A stretch of 64,000 nucleotides of DNA from Acaudatibacter sp963835495 (GTDB taxonomy: Bacteria > Pseudomonadota > Alphaproteobacteria > Caulobacterales > Caulobacteraceae), in the NCBI GenBank assembly GCA_963835495.1, contig CAWIFQ010000005.1:1916628-1980627 (forward strand). The letters run 5' to 3'. Positions 46,595 through 55,757 of this stretch are shown one piece after another. The position numbers were made by a program, and so were the translations under genes. Under the pieces are notes generated by a model. The model saw nothing but the letters and a program-made list of their open reading frames with translations. It ran no database searches and had not been told where the DNA came from. Every line of letters starts with the position of its first letter. The stretch's first letter is position 1.

Positions 46595-48357
46595 GATCCC
46601 GGTCCCGGCGCGGTGGCGGGCGGGCGGGGCGCGCCGTCACCCGGGCCTGGCGGTGAGCCGATCTTGCCGGAGCCCTCCATCAGATCCTCCCATGGCGCGG
46701 CGCCCTTGGCCTGCGCAGACGTCGAGGCTGGCGTGTAGGGCGCGCCGCGGTCGTCGCCGAGGCCAGGCGGCGTCGCGGGGCTGGTCGTGCCCGGCAGCGG
46801 CGCGATCGGTTCGCTTGTCGACACGGGCGCGTCGTCCGGGATCTGCGGTCCGGCGCGAAGGGCGGGGTGGGTGGCCACGTCGGGGGCGCTGAGCGGCCGG
46901 GGCCGTTCAGGCAGGGGCGAGCCGATCTTGTCGAAGCCCTCGACGATAGCCTCCCACGGCACAGCATCCTTGAGCCGCACCTTACGGAACGAGTTGGCCG
47001 GATCATAGGCCGGCACGTTCGCCACTAGGTCCGCCGCCTCCAGGCGGCCGACCGCGGCGAGCAGCGCGGCCTGCGCCAGATAGCCATCGTGTTCTGCCTG
47101 GGCGGCTGCGACCTCGGCGGCGCGCAACGCCTGCTCGGCGATCAACACGTCGAGCGTCGAACGCTGGCCGACCCGGTACTCCTCTTCCGTGTCCGAGAAA
47201 TAGCGGCGCGCCGTCTGCACCGCGCGCTCGTCGGCGGCGGCGCTGGCGCGGTTGGACAGGGCGGTGTTCCAGGCGTTGGAGACCGACTGCACCACCTGGC
47301 GGCGCGCCACCTCGATGCCGAAACGGTCGCTGCTGTCGGTCTCAACGGCCTTGCGGACATTGGACTCGGCGATCCCGCCGGTGAACAGCGGCACCGTGAC
47401 CTGAGCGCCGACGGTGAACGCGCGCTGCTCCGCCTTGAGCGAGAACGGCACCACCGGCCCGGTGTCGCCATAGGTGGTGGTGAGCGCGATCTGTGGCCGG
47501 TACTGGGCCTTGGCCTGCGAGATGCGCGCCCGGGCCGCCCGCTCGGTCTCTTCGGCCTGGATCAGGCTCGGATTGTTGGTTTGCGCCGCATTGAATGCTT
47601 CGTCGATCGTGGTCGGCAGGCCGGGCAGCGGCGGCTCCGGCGCCAGCGTGCCGGGATTTTGCCCCACGATGTTGAAGTACTCGGCGCGGCTGACCTGCAA
47701 TTGGCCCTGCGCGAGCGTCAGCGAGGAGCGCGAGGTCTCCAACTGGGTCAACGACTGTTCGATGTCCGTACGCGTGACGTCGCCCGCCTTCTGCCGGGCG
47801 GTGACATCGTCGAGCTGGTTCTGCAGGATGCCCACTTCGCTTTCGAGCGCGCTGACGATGCGCTCGTCGCGCCGCACGTCGACATAGGCCTGCACCACGC
47901 CCTGCAGCACCTGTTGCTCGGTGCTGCGCAGCGCCTGGCGGGCGGATCGGATGTCGTCGCTCGCCGCCTCGACGCTCCAGCCGACCGCGCCGCTGGTGAA
48001 CAGCGGCTGATTGATCTGCACCGTCGCCGTGCCTGAGTTGCTCCAAAGATCGGTATGCTGACCGAATATGCCGGTCTGCTGAGCCTGCTGCAGGGTGGTT
48101 TGGGCCCGTCCCTCGGCCGTCGGCCGGTAGCCGGCGCGCGCCTGGACATACTCCTCGTCGATGGCGCGCACCTGCGCCCGCGCGCTTTGTAGGGTGGGAT
48201 TGGATTGATAGGCTAAGGCGATCGCATCGGCGAGCGTCTCCGCGTTCGCCGCGGAAGTTGAAAGACAGATGCCCGCCACCACGAGCCCTGCCGAACGCCT
48301 ACTCAATCTCGCCACCCGCACGCATTGGCGAGACTGGCTAGCCGATGTCGCCGACAC
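46591..48357 (-). CDS. tolC: TolC family outer membrane protein with extended C-terminal tail
   Basis: 588 residues. Signal peptide ending ...LSTSAANA, then the two TolC repeats (ALAYQSNPTLQSARAQVRA and EAFNAAQTNNPSLIQAEE) building the outer-membrane trimeric channel, with YRVGQRSTLDVLIAEQ near the second repeat. A proline-rich tail of about 120 residues follows, containing two copies of a PWE-x3-EG-x2-KIGSP motif (starting about 467 and 555). Several start codons are possible inside the first 20 residues. First gene of a complete type I secretion operon. Confidence 0.9.
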   Translation of the reverse strand: MSATSASQSRQCVRVARLSRRSAGLVVAGICLSTSAANAETLADAIALAYQSNPTLQSARAQVRAIDEEYVQARAGYRPTAEGRAQTTLQQAQQTGIFGQHTDLWSNSGTATVQINQPLFTSGAVGWSVEAASDDIRSARQALRSTEQQVLQGVVQAYVDVRRDERIVSALESEVGILQNQLDDVTARQKAGDVTRTDIEQSLTQLETSRSSLTLAQGQLQVSRAEYFNIVGQNPGTLAPEPPLPGLPTTIDEAFNAAQTNNPSLIQAEETERAARARISQAKAQYRPQIALTTTYGDTGPVVPFSLKAEQRAFTVGAQVTVPLFTGGIAESNVRKAVETDSSDRFGIEVARRQVVQSVSNAWNTALSNRASAAADERAVQTARRYFSDTEEEYRVGQRSTLDVLIAEQALRAAEVAAAQAEHDGYLAQAALLAAVGRLEAADLVANVPAYDPANSFRKVRLKDAVPWEAIVEGFDKIGSPLPERPRPLSAPDVATHPALRAGPQIPDDAPVSTSEPIAPLPGTTSPATPPGLGDDRGAPYTPASTSAQAKGAAPWEDLMEGSGKIGSPPGPGDGAPRPPATAPGPGS

Positions 48358-48922
48358 GGCGCGCCGCGACTCATGGCCTCACGCATGGCTCTGTGCTGGG
48401 CGCGGCGTTGCTGGTGCGCTGATCATCGCTTGCGCCTTCGTCCGACCTGACCCCGTCGCCGCGCAGGTGTTGTGGCGCGGCCTAAATCTCGGAGCAAGCC
48501 CGAAAACCGTCAGCCAGGCCTTCCCGGACGCGAAGCCGCCGCCGCTCACCGTGACCCTGGCGGACGGCGAGACCGACGATCTCGTGACCAACGCCTTCTT
48601 CGTCGACGATCGCTTCATGGAGGTCAGGTTCTTCTTCCGTGAGGGCGGATTGACGTCGGTCATGCTGTCGCCGGCGTCGATCGATCCGGCGCATCCCACC
48701 CATAACCTGCGTGACGCCACGACGATGGCCGACCGGCTCACCTCCCGCTACGGCGCGCCGTTCGACTGCGGCGACAAAAGCTACGCCCACGTCGACCTCT
48801 ACGAGTGCAAGTGGCTGGCCAAACCGATCGTGATCCGCCTGTGGTACCTCGACGTCCTGGGCCAGGCGCCGAGCCTGCGCGTCGTCTTCCGCAAGGCCGA
48901 CGACGCCGCCTACGACTTCTAG
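48269..48922 (+). CDS. Hypothetical protein with N-terminal export signal
   Basis: 217 residues. Hydrophobic segment AGALIIACAFVRPDPVAAQ suggests a signal region after a 40-residue charged lead. The rest shows VLWRGLNLGASPKTVSQAFPD, FFREGGLTSVMLSP and YGAPFDCGDKSYAHVDLYECKWLAKP with paired cysteines. It overlaps the tolC start by 89 bp on the opposite strand. No family identified. Confidence 0.6.
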   Translation: MPATTSPAERLLNLATRTHWRDWLADVADTARRDSWPHAWLCAGRGVAGALIIACAFVRPDPVAAQVLWRGLNLGASPKTVSQAFPDAKPPPLTVTLADGETDDLVTNAFFVDDRFMEVRFFFREGGLTSVMLSPASIDPAHPTHNLRDATTMADRLTSRYGAPFDCGDKSYAHVDLYECKWLAKPIVIRLWYLDVLGQAPSLRVVFRKADDAAYDF

Positions 48923-49066
48923 GCCCGCCGGCGCGCCCGCTTCACGATGAGATGATCCCGCGGATCGGTTTGAATTTGCTCGGCGCGGCGCCATGTTGCG
49001 CTGGCGCAGGCCAGGCCGACACTCTAAGCGGCGCACGCACGGCAACACCAATGAAGGATGGCGCGG

Positions 49067-49753
49067 ATGCTTGAGGGTCGAACCGTCGTCGTCACCGGCG
49101 CGCTCGGCGCGCTCGGCGCGATCGTCGCCGACGCGCTGGAAGCGGCGGGGGCCAAGGTGGCGCGGCTGGACCACGCGAAGGTCGCCACCCCACGTGACCT
49201 TGTGTTCGATGGCCTGGACCTGACCGACGAGGCGGCGACGACCGCCGCCATGGCGACCATCGTCGAGCGCTGTGGCGGCATCGACGGCCTGGTGAACATC
49301 GCCGGCGGCTTTGCCTGGCACACCCTCGCCGAGGCCCCGGCCAAGCTGTGGGACGACATGTTTCGCATCAACCTAGTGACCGCAGTGACCGCGTCGCGGG
49401 CGGCCCTGGGCGCGCTTTCGAGCAGCGGATCGGGCAGCATCGTCAACATCGGCGCGGGCGCCGCGGCCAAAGCCGCCGCGGGCATGGGCCCCTACGCAGC
49501 CTCGAAGGCCGGGGTCGCGAAACTGACCGAGAGCCTGGCCGAGGAACTGGCCGGCGCGGGAGTCCGGGTCAACGCCCTGCTGCCCAGCACCATCGACACG
49601 CCGGCCAATCGGCGCGAGATGCCCGAGGCCGACTTCTCGACCTGGGTCCAGCCGCAGGACATCGCCAAGGTGATCGTGTTCCTGCTGTCGGACGAGTCGG
49701 CGGCGATCACCGGGGCGTCCATCCCGGTCACCGCCGGGCCGCGCGCCGGCTAA
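49067..49753 (+). CDS. SDR family oxidoreductase
   Basis: About 228 residues. TGALGALG cofactor motif at 9-16, NIAGG at about 80, Ser in VNIGAG, catalytic YAASK at about 147, and a C-terminal SDESAAITGASIPVTAGPR. The ATG at 49067 has AAGGA at proper spacing. Substrate unknown. Confidence 0.9.
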   Translation: MLEGRTVVVTGALGALGAIVADALEAAGAKVARLDHAKVATPRDLVFDGLDLTDEAATTAAMATIVERCGGIDGLVNIAGGFAWHTLAEAPAKLWDDMFRINLVTAVTASRAALGALSSSGSGSIVNIGAGAAAKAAAGMGPYAASKAGVAKLTESLAEELAGAGVRVNALLPSTIDTPANRREMPEADFSTWVQPQDIAKVIVFLLSDESAAITGASIPVTAGPRAG

Positions 49754-49795
49754 GCTAAGAAACATGCGTTATTTCAAAGGATAGTGGCGTTCACG

Positions 49796-50062
49796 ATGGC
49801 AGACGGCAGACAGCGTCCAACCCTTCACCTCAAATTCCCGCCTGCGACCGCGCCGACGGCGCTTGCGCCGCCATCGCCCCCCGCGGCGGCGTCCGCCTGG
49901 AAGTGCAAACCGTGCGGCACGAGCTTTCAGGTAGGGCCTGGCCTCGACGATGACGCGGCCGTGCGCTGCCCCTCCTGCAACGCGCGTCTCGGACTGGCCG
50001 GCGACTTCCGCCAGGATCCGCCGAGCCCGAAGCTGCGCGCCAGGCCGGTCGGCGCGACCTGA
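49796..50062 (+). CDS. Small zinc-ribbon protein
   Basis: 88 residues. Pro/Ala-rich front followed by one zinc ribbon: WKCKPCGTSF...VRCPSCNARLGLAG (two CxxC knuckles). GTG 49784 upstream is an alternative start. Likely a small nucleic-acid or protein-binding accessory; no defined role. Confidence 0.6.
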   Translation: MADGRQRPTLHLKFPPATAPTALAPPSPPAAASAWKCKPCGTSFQVGPGLDDDAAVRCPSCNARLGLAGDFRQDPPSPKLRARPVGAT

Positions 50063-50106
50063 TCGGGGCGCCGGAGGCCCCGCGCGGGCGCCGATGCGGC
50101 CTCGAG

Positions 50107-51042
50107 TTAGCCGACCGGGAGGTCCGCGGTCTGCGCGCGCGCTGGAGTGAGCCGTCCGTCCGCGTAGTCCCGCCTGATCTCGTCGGCGTGGAATTCGAGC
50201 CGCGCCACGGACCTCGCGATCGCGTCATCCGAGCTGAGCGTCGGCGTCATCCTGGTCAGGTGAGTCAGCCGCCTCGAGGCCAGCCTGATGAATCCCCAGT
50301 CCAATGCCTGTACGCACGTCTTCAGCAGGCCCCGGGCGTTGGTGAAGCCAGTCCCGGCGCCCACGCCGCCGCGTCCGGCCACCCATGCTTCGGCGGTCGA
50401 GGAAGGCCAGGGCGCAAAGGGCTTCAGCTCAAGATCGAGCGCCTCGGCCCAGTCTCGCCACTTCAGCCGGTGGGATGCATGGATCGGCAGCACCGGGATC
50501 CAAGGCACGCGCAAGGCGTCGGCCACGATCGCCCCATGCATGGCTTCGGTGACCACAACCGCACTGGACTGGATCGCGGCCAGAACCTGCTCGACCGGTG
50601 CGCGGGGGTCGACGTAGCGAACCCCGGCCAATTCGCACGCCATCGCCCAATTGCCGCGATCGACCAAGTCATAGTGCGGCATGAACGAGAAGCCGCTTGG
50701 CGGCCGCTCCGGCTGGACGCAGTGCCGGCTGACCAGGATGGCCGTGTCGCCGGCCACGAGGTCCGGGCTCAGATTGCAGGCTCTCGCCGTGCGCGGGCCG
50801 CGGACACAATAGAAACGCCACGTCTCGTCGAATTCAGGAAGCGGCGTATAGCCAGCATATCCTGAGCCGAACACAATCTTCTGGCTGCGACGGGGATGGA
50901 AATCAAAGATCACCGAGCCGATGCCCAGAAACAACGTCGCGTCGTCATCGTCAAACAAGCCCGGGAAAATCTTCGGCATGAGCCAGTTGTTGAGCTCGTC
51001 GCCGAAATTCGTCGTCTCACCGCGCCAGACATAAAGTTGCAT
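50107..51042 (-). CDS. Polysaccharide pyruvyl transferase family protein
   Basis: 311 residues. Seen: MQLYVWRGETTNFGDELNNWLMPKIF, ATLFLGIGSV, VFGSGYAG, VRGPRTA, DTAILVSRHC and VVVTEAMHGAIVADALRVPWIPV, a pattern of the CsaB/ExoV family that adds ketal-linked pyruvate to exopolysaccharide sugars. Its upstream region is occupied by an IS630 remnant starting within about 50 bp. Confidence 0.9.
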   Translation of the reverse strand: MQLYVWRGETTNFGDELNNWLMPKIFPGLFDDDDATLFLGIGSVIFDFHPRRSQKIVFGSGYAGYTPLPEFDETWRFYCVRGPRTARACNLSPDLVAGDTAILVSRHCVQPERPPSGFSFMPHYDLVDRGNWAMACELAGVRYVDPRAPVEQVLAAIQSSAVVVTEAMHGAIVADALRVPWIPVLPIHASHRLKWRDWAEALDLELKPFAPWPSSTAEAWVAGRGGVGAGTGFTNARGLLKTCVQALDWGFIRLASRRLTHLTRMTPTLSSDDAIARSVARLEFHADEIRRDYADGRLTPARAQTADLPVG

Positions 51043-51079
51043 TCACGTCGTTCCTGCTATTCCCTCCGTGAGGTCGGGT

Positions 51080-51775
51080 GCGGGAGCGCCGGGCGTCCCG
51101 AGCCGCGCTCCAGCCCGCAGCCCGGCCACTCCTTCAAGCGCTCCAAGGACCCGGCCTTCGCCGCCAAGGTGGAAGACATCGTCGGGCTCTACATGAGCCC
51201 GCCCCACCACGCCGTGGTGCTGTCCATCGACGAGAAGAGCCAGATCCAGGCCCTGGACCGAACCCAGCCGGGCCTGCCGCTCAAGCCCGGCAAGTGCGCG
51301 ACCATGACCCACGACTACAAGCGCAACGGCACGACCACCCTGTTCGCCGCGCTCAACGTCCTCGACGGCGTCGTCCTGGGCCGATGCATGCAGCAGCACC
51401 GCCATCAGGAGTTCATCCGCTTCCTCAACGCCGTGGAGAACGCAGGTCCCCGTCAGCAAGGTCATCCACGCCATCCTCGACAACTATGGAACCCACAAGC
51501 ACCCCAAGGTGCGGGCCTGGCTGGCGCGCCATCCCAGATGGGTCTTCCACTTCACCCCGACATCCGCCTCCTGGCTGAACGCCGTCGAAGGCTTCTTCTC
51601 CGTGCTCACCCGAAGGCGCATCCGCCGCGGCGCCTTCCAATCCGTCGTCGATCTGCAGGCCGCCATCAACCGCTACATCCGCGAGCACAACGATGACCCA
51701 AAGCCCTTCGTCTGGACCAAACCCGCCGCCGCCATCCTCGACAAAGTCAGCCGACTGCCTGCACCTTCCGTATGA
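51080..51775 (+). pseudogene. IS630-family transposase, 5'-truncated and frameshifted
   Basis: Remnant of an IS630-type DDE transposase. Seen: SFKRSKDPAFAAKVEDIVGLYMSPP, first Asp in SIDEKSQIQAL, LKPGKCATMTHDYKRNGTTTLFAALNVLDG, then after a frame change near 51445 VSKVIHAILDNYGTHKHP (second Asp), WLNAVEGFFSVLTRRRI (Glu). The N-terminal HTH half of about 100-150 residues is missing. Stop near 51775. No intact inverted repeats can be named by eye. Located in the polysaccharide island. Confidence 0.85.
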
Positions 51776-51827
51776 GTCAGTGCACTAGGTCCGAAGTCTT
51801 ACACGCCAATTGATTCTAACCGAGAAA

Positions 51828-52925
51828 ATGAAATCGCTCGTCACGTCAGCCGTACGCAGGACCGCAAACAAGACCTTGCATCTTGCGCCGACGCCGCTGT
51901 GGCGGCGGCTGTTTCCAAAGACTGAGATAGGTGTTTGCTACCACGCCGTGTCGGACGTCGCGACGCCGCATATCAGGCACTATCGGGTGCTCGATACGGC
52001 TCAGTTTGAAGCCGACCTGAACTATCTGCAGAGCAATTTCGACTTCATCTCTTACGAGGAACTCGTCCGACGGCGCGCAGCCGGCAACGCGGTGCGCGAC
52101 AACTCGGTGATCCTCACGTTCGACGACGGTTTCGCCGAGTGCGCCAAGGTGGTCGCGCCGGTGTTGCAGCGTCATGGCGTGAGCTGCGTATTCTTCGTGA
52201 TTACCGACCTTATCGACAATGCCGAGCTCTTTCGCGAGAGCATGACCTCGCTCTGCATTTCGAAAATACTGGAGCTCCCGGTCCCGCAGGTCGAGTCGAT
52301 CGTCGATGAACTGGGGCTGGGCGAACGGTTGCGACAGCAGAGCGCTGAAGCCTCGTCCGATCCCACGGTCCTGCCGCTCGAAGTCGCCGACCTTGGCCCG
52401 CAGCCGGACCCTCGGCTGACGCCGCTGCTGCGCTGGCTGCTGAACCTGCCGCTGGGGGAGGCTGGGCTGCTGGACCAGCTGCAGGCGCGCCTAGGGATCG
52501 AGCCGCAAAGTTACCTGCGGAGAGTCCAGCCCTATCTGACGACCCAGCAGATCCGACAACTGCAGTCGGACGGGTTTACCATCGGCGCGCACAGTTGCAG
52601 CCATCGCCGTCTGCAGGGCTTGCCGCGGGCCGAGGCGGAGCACGAGATCGTCGAGTCCTGCCGGATCATCCGTGACATCACCGGCCAGAGGTCCGTGCCG
52701 TTCGCCTTTCCCTACTTCGGCGGCGACCTCGAACGAGCCTGGCTGGGTCGGCTGCGCGAGCGGCACGACTTCATCGGACTGTTTTTCGACACCGACGGGC
52801 TGCGCGAAGACGAGCCGTTTGTGGTCCAGCGCGTGTTCGGGGAACGGTTCGGGGCCGATCGCACAATGGACGCGATCCTGCGCCGGGCCTGGGCGCGGCG
52901 CCCGGCCTGGCGCAAGCGCGGCTGA
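51828..52925 (+). CDS. Polysaccharide deacetylase family protein
   Basis: 365 residues. NodB-type domain: ICYHAVSD-like start at residue 35, ILTFDDGF with catalytic and metal Asp pair, GAHSCSHRRL metal histidines, and FAFPYFGGD. Middle helical insert of about 100 residues (SMTSLCISKILELP to RRVQPYLTTQ). Removes N- or O-acetyl groups from sugars. Starts about 50 bp after the IS remnant; TTG 51810 is an alternative start. Confidence 0.87.
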   Translation: MKSLVTSAVRRTANKTLHLAPTPLWRRLFPKTEIGVCYHAVSDVATPHIRHYRVLDTAQFEADLNYLQSNFDFISYEELVRRRAAGNAVRDNSVILTFDDGFAECAKVVAPVLQRHGVSCVFFVITDLIDNAELFRESMTSLCISKILELPVPQVESIVDELGLGERLRQQSAEASSDPTVLPLEVADLGPQPDPRLTPLLRWLLNLPLGEAGLLDQLQARLGIEPQSYLRRVQPYLTTQQIRQLQSDGFTIGAHSCSHRRLQGLPRAEAEHEIVESCRIIRDITGQRSVPFAFPYFGGDLERAWLGRLRERHDFIGLFFDTDGLREDEPFVVQRVFGERFGADRTMDAILRRAWARRPAWRKRG

Positions 52926-52949
52926 CGCCGGCGTGTCAGCCCCCGCCGC

Positions 52950-53996
52950 TCAGTTCCAACGAAACGCGGATACCTGCGGCGCGGGCCGAAGTCCCTGCAG
53001 GACTCGGCGCACGAAGGCTTTGGGCGCCCGGCCGAGGTAGGCGATGGCTTCGGCGCGTTCGTAGCCGACGTGGCGCGAAACCATCGAAATCAGCTTCGGA
53101 TAGGCGGGCGTCAGGTTCGGATCGAGTTGGCGCGCCAGAGCGACGTACTTGCGGAAGGCCGCCCGGTCTTCGCGGAACAGGGTCCGGGCCCAGTCGGCGC
53201 TGTAGTAGAGGATGTCCTTGCGGTCGGCCGCCGAAAGGTCGAGTTCGTCGAAGGATTTGTGATCGAGACCCTTCAGCATCTGCTCGATCCAGCTCAGCGC
53301 GACCGGCGTCGTCTGATAGCGCGCATCCTTCCCGCCGAGATACGCCCGGTCGCGATGCTGGCGCCACAGATAGAGCGGTATGTCTGACGGGACGCACTCC
53401 AGCCGGCCGGCCTTGGCGAGGCGGAAGGTGACTTCCTCGCACTCCCAGAATCGCAGCGTTTCGTCATGGCCGCCGATCTGCTGCAGCACCGACGTGCGGG
53501 CGAGGCCGGCCGAATGCAGCGGACGGTGGTTGCTCACGAGGCACATGATCGGGGCCCTGCCCACCATGTCGGGCTGGGCCAGGGCGCCCGCCAGGATGAT
53601 CTTGCCGTCGTTGACGTAGCATTGGCTCCACGGCGAGTAGACCGCTGAGACTTCCGTTGAGACCCGCTCGCAGTAAGCCATCTGAAGCTCGAGCTTGGTG
53701 GGCGCCATGAAGTCGTCGCTGTCGAGATATTGCACCCACGATCCGGTGGCCGCGCGCAGACCAACGTTCCGCGCCGCGCTCGGGCCACGGTTCTCGCCAA
53801 GTTCTATGATTTGCCAGCTATGCTTGAATTCGTCGGTCAGTTTCTTCCGGACGATCGCGACGGTGTCATCTTGCGAGCCGTCATCCACGACGATCAGCTC
53901 AACATGAGGATAGGTCTGCAAAATCAGATTATCGATCGTCTCAGAGACCCACTTTGCTGAATTGTAGGTCGGCATTACTACGCTTACAACGCTCAT
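52950..53996 (-). CDS. Glycosyltransferase family 2 protein
   Basis: 348 residues. GT-A fold: VSVVMPTYNSAKWVSETIDNLILQTYPHVELIVVDDGS, GENRGPSAARNVGLRAATGSWVQYLDSDDF (DxD metal site), and WECEEVTFRLAKAG. Helical C-terminal part of about 130 residues. Uses an NDP-sugar, presumably for exopolysaccharide. Confidence 0.9.
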   Translation of the reverse strand: MSVVSVVMPTYNSAKWVSETIDNLILQTYPHVELIVVDDGSQDDTVAIVRKKLTDEFKHSWQIIELGENRGPSAARNVGLRAATGSWVQYLDSDDFMAPTKLELQMAYCERVSTEVSAVYSPWSQCYVNDGKIILAGALAQPDMVGRAPIMCLVSNHRPLHSAGLARTSVLQQIGGHDETLRFWECEEVTFRLAKAGRLECVPSDIPLYLWRQHRDRAYLGGKDARYQTTPVALSWIEQMLKGLDHKSFDELDLSAADRKDILYYSADWARTLFREDRAAFRKYVALARQLDPNLTPAYPKLISMVSRHVGYERAEAIAYLGRAPKAFVRRVLQGLRPAPQVSAFRWN

Positions 53997-54488
53997 CGAT
54001 TACTCCATGTTGGAGGCGCCGCAGCAACCGCCGTCCATCTTGCCGAGTGTGCCGGTCTGCCCGGTTGCAGTAGCGCCCCAATCGTCAAAGCAAGATTAGC
54101 TCCAGCGCGCCCGGTCTTCCCTGCACGATGGGCTGGCTCTGAGCGCGGCGAACGGTTCGCGGCCGAGGGCTGCGAAGGGATGCGCTGTGTCCGAGCTTTG
54201 GAGTCCGGCGGCGGCTTCCGCCTAACTCTTTGGGCCGCTGTAATAATTTCCACCCCCCAACCCGACGCTCGCCCAAGCGCGGGATCCCTGCCGAATCCTA
54301 TTTACCCTGCATGCGCGAATAATTACAGGCCTGAAATCTAGCTTGGCCACAAATAATTTCAGCCCCGAAATAATCCAGGGCTCGCTCGACGTGTCTCGGG
54401 GCTGTCCAGAGCCGACGTGCGCGCGATGGCGGCCGACGCGTCACCGTGGCACAGCAACCTTTAACGGTCGGACGGTATGCGTGGCGTC
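53997..54488. other. Intergenic AT-rich region of 492 bp
   Basis: No gene is supported. It includes repeats related to AATAATTTC at 54241-54250, 54318-54328 and 54352-54362, and is markedly AT-richer than its neighbours around 54290-54370. Suggests shared regulator sites or relic of transferred DNA. Confidence 0.45.
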
Positions 54489-55598
54489 ATGAGAAACGAG
54501 CGCTTGTCCGAACTCGAAGGCGTCAGGGCCCTGATGGCGTGGTGGGTAGTCGCCGGCCATGTCGCCTGGTTCTTCTCCGACCGTGTCGGCGACCTGATCC
54601 ACAATGACAGCGCCGTGCTGGTGTTCATGGCGCTCTCAGGCTTCGTCATCACCAGCTTGGTCTGCGACCGCCGCGAGCCCTACGGCGCCTTCATGCTGCG
54701 ACGGATATTCCGGCTGTGGCCGGCCTACCTGATCGCGCTCGTACTCTCCGCGATAACGCTGTCGCTACAAGCCTCGGCGTTGGCGCACGCGCCGTTCCAT
54801 CCCAGGTTCGCGGCTCTTCGGCTCGCCAACATCGCCGCCTCGCTCAATCAGTTCTGGCCCCATCTGGCGACCCACCTGGCGATGGCGCAGGGGCTGGTCC
54901 CGGACGCCATGCTGCATCACGGATCGCTGGCGATCCTGGGCCAGGCCTGGAGTTTCAGCGTCGAGCTGCAGTTCTATCTGATCGCGCCGCTGCTGGTCTG
55001 GCTCATCGCCTCAGGGCGCTTCGGCGTCGCGGCGGCCATGGCGCTGGGCGTCTGCCTGTTCCTGCTGGGCGCACACGGACCGCTGCGGGACAACTCGGCC
55101 TTTATCGGACGCTACACGCCTTGGTTCGCCATCGGCATCGCGTCGTTCTACCTTTGGCGCGGCCGGGCGCATCGTGACACCGTGGCGCTTGTCGCCGGCT
55201 TCAGCGTCCTCGTCGCGACTTACGGCGTGCTGACCCGGGAACCGGCGGCGGTGGTCTGGATCGGCGTCCTGGCGGCGCTGTTCTGGTTCGGCCCGCTGCG
55301 CAGGTTGCTGGGGCGCCCGATCTTGAAGCGGCTGGGCGAGGCCTCCTACTCGACCTACCTGTTCCACATGCTGCCGCTGTACCTCGGCGCCTATGCGCTC
55401 AACCTCTTTGCGCTCGATCGCTGGGTCTATATGGCGGCGCTGGCGCTGATCACCGTCGCCGTCACCCTCGCGGCCAGCCTTCTCTCCTACCGCTTCATCG
55501 AGAAGCCGGCGATGGCCCTGGGCGCGCGTCTGGCGAAGACCTGGTTCGCCGACCAGCGCCCCGCAGAGATCGCCGTCGAGACCCTGACCGGCCCCTGA
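54489..55598 (+). CDS. Acyltransferase 3 family (OafA-type) membrane protein
   Basis: 369 residues. Conserved N-terminus RLSELEGVRALMAWWVVAGHVAW with catalytic His, LSGFVITSLV, then RRIFRLWPAYLIAL, about 10 transmembrane helices, and SYRFIEKPAMALG at the end. O-acetylates or otherwise acylates cell-surface polysaccharide. ATG 54477 is an alternative start; no clear ribosome-binding site for either. Confidence 0.88.
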   Translation: MRNERLSELEGVRALMAWWVVAGHVAWFFSDRVGDLIHNDSAVLVFMALSGFVITSLVCDRREPYGAFMLRRIFRLWPAYLIALVLSAITLSLQASALAHAPFHPRFAALRLANIAASLNQFWPHLATHLAMAQGLVPDAMLHHGSLAILGQAWSFSVELQFYLIAPLLVWLIASGRFGVAAAMALGVCLFLLGAHGPLRDNSAFIGRYTPWFAIGIASFYLWRGRAHRDTVALVAGFSVLVATYGVLTREPAAVVWIGVLAALFWFGPLRRLLGRPILKRLGEASYSTYLFHMLPLYLGAYALNLFALDRWVYMAALALITVAVTLAASLLSYRFIEKPAMALGARLAKTWFADQRPAEIAVETLTGP

Positions 55599-55757
55599 GG
55601 CCCGGCAGGCAAGGGCGGTTCAGGCGAACGGCCGCGCGCACCCGACCTGGCGCGCCGGAATTGACTCCGAACTTAGAGAGTGTTCCATATTTACGCGACG
55701 CTCAAACGGCGATCCGGCGGTGAGACGCGCGCCGGGATCGGCATGGGGAAGAAACGA

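Noticed and set aside
51043..51800. Complete IS630 element with terminal repeats
   Set aside because: The N-terminal half of the transposase is missing and no matching inverted termini can be identified by eye; only a relic is supported.
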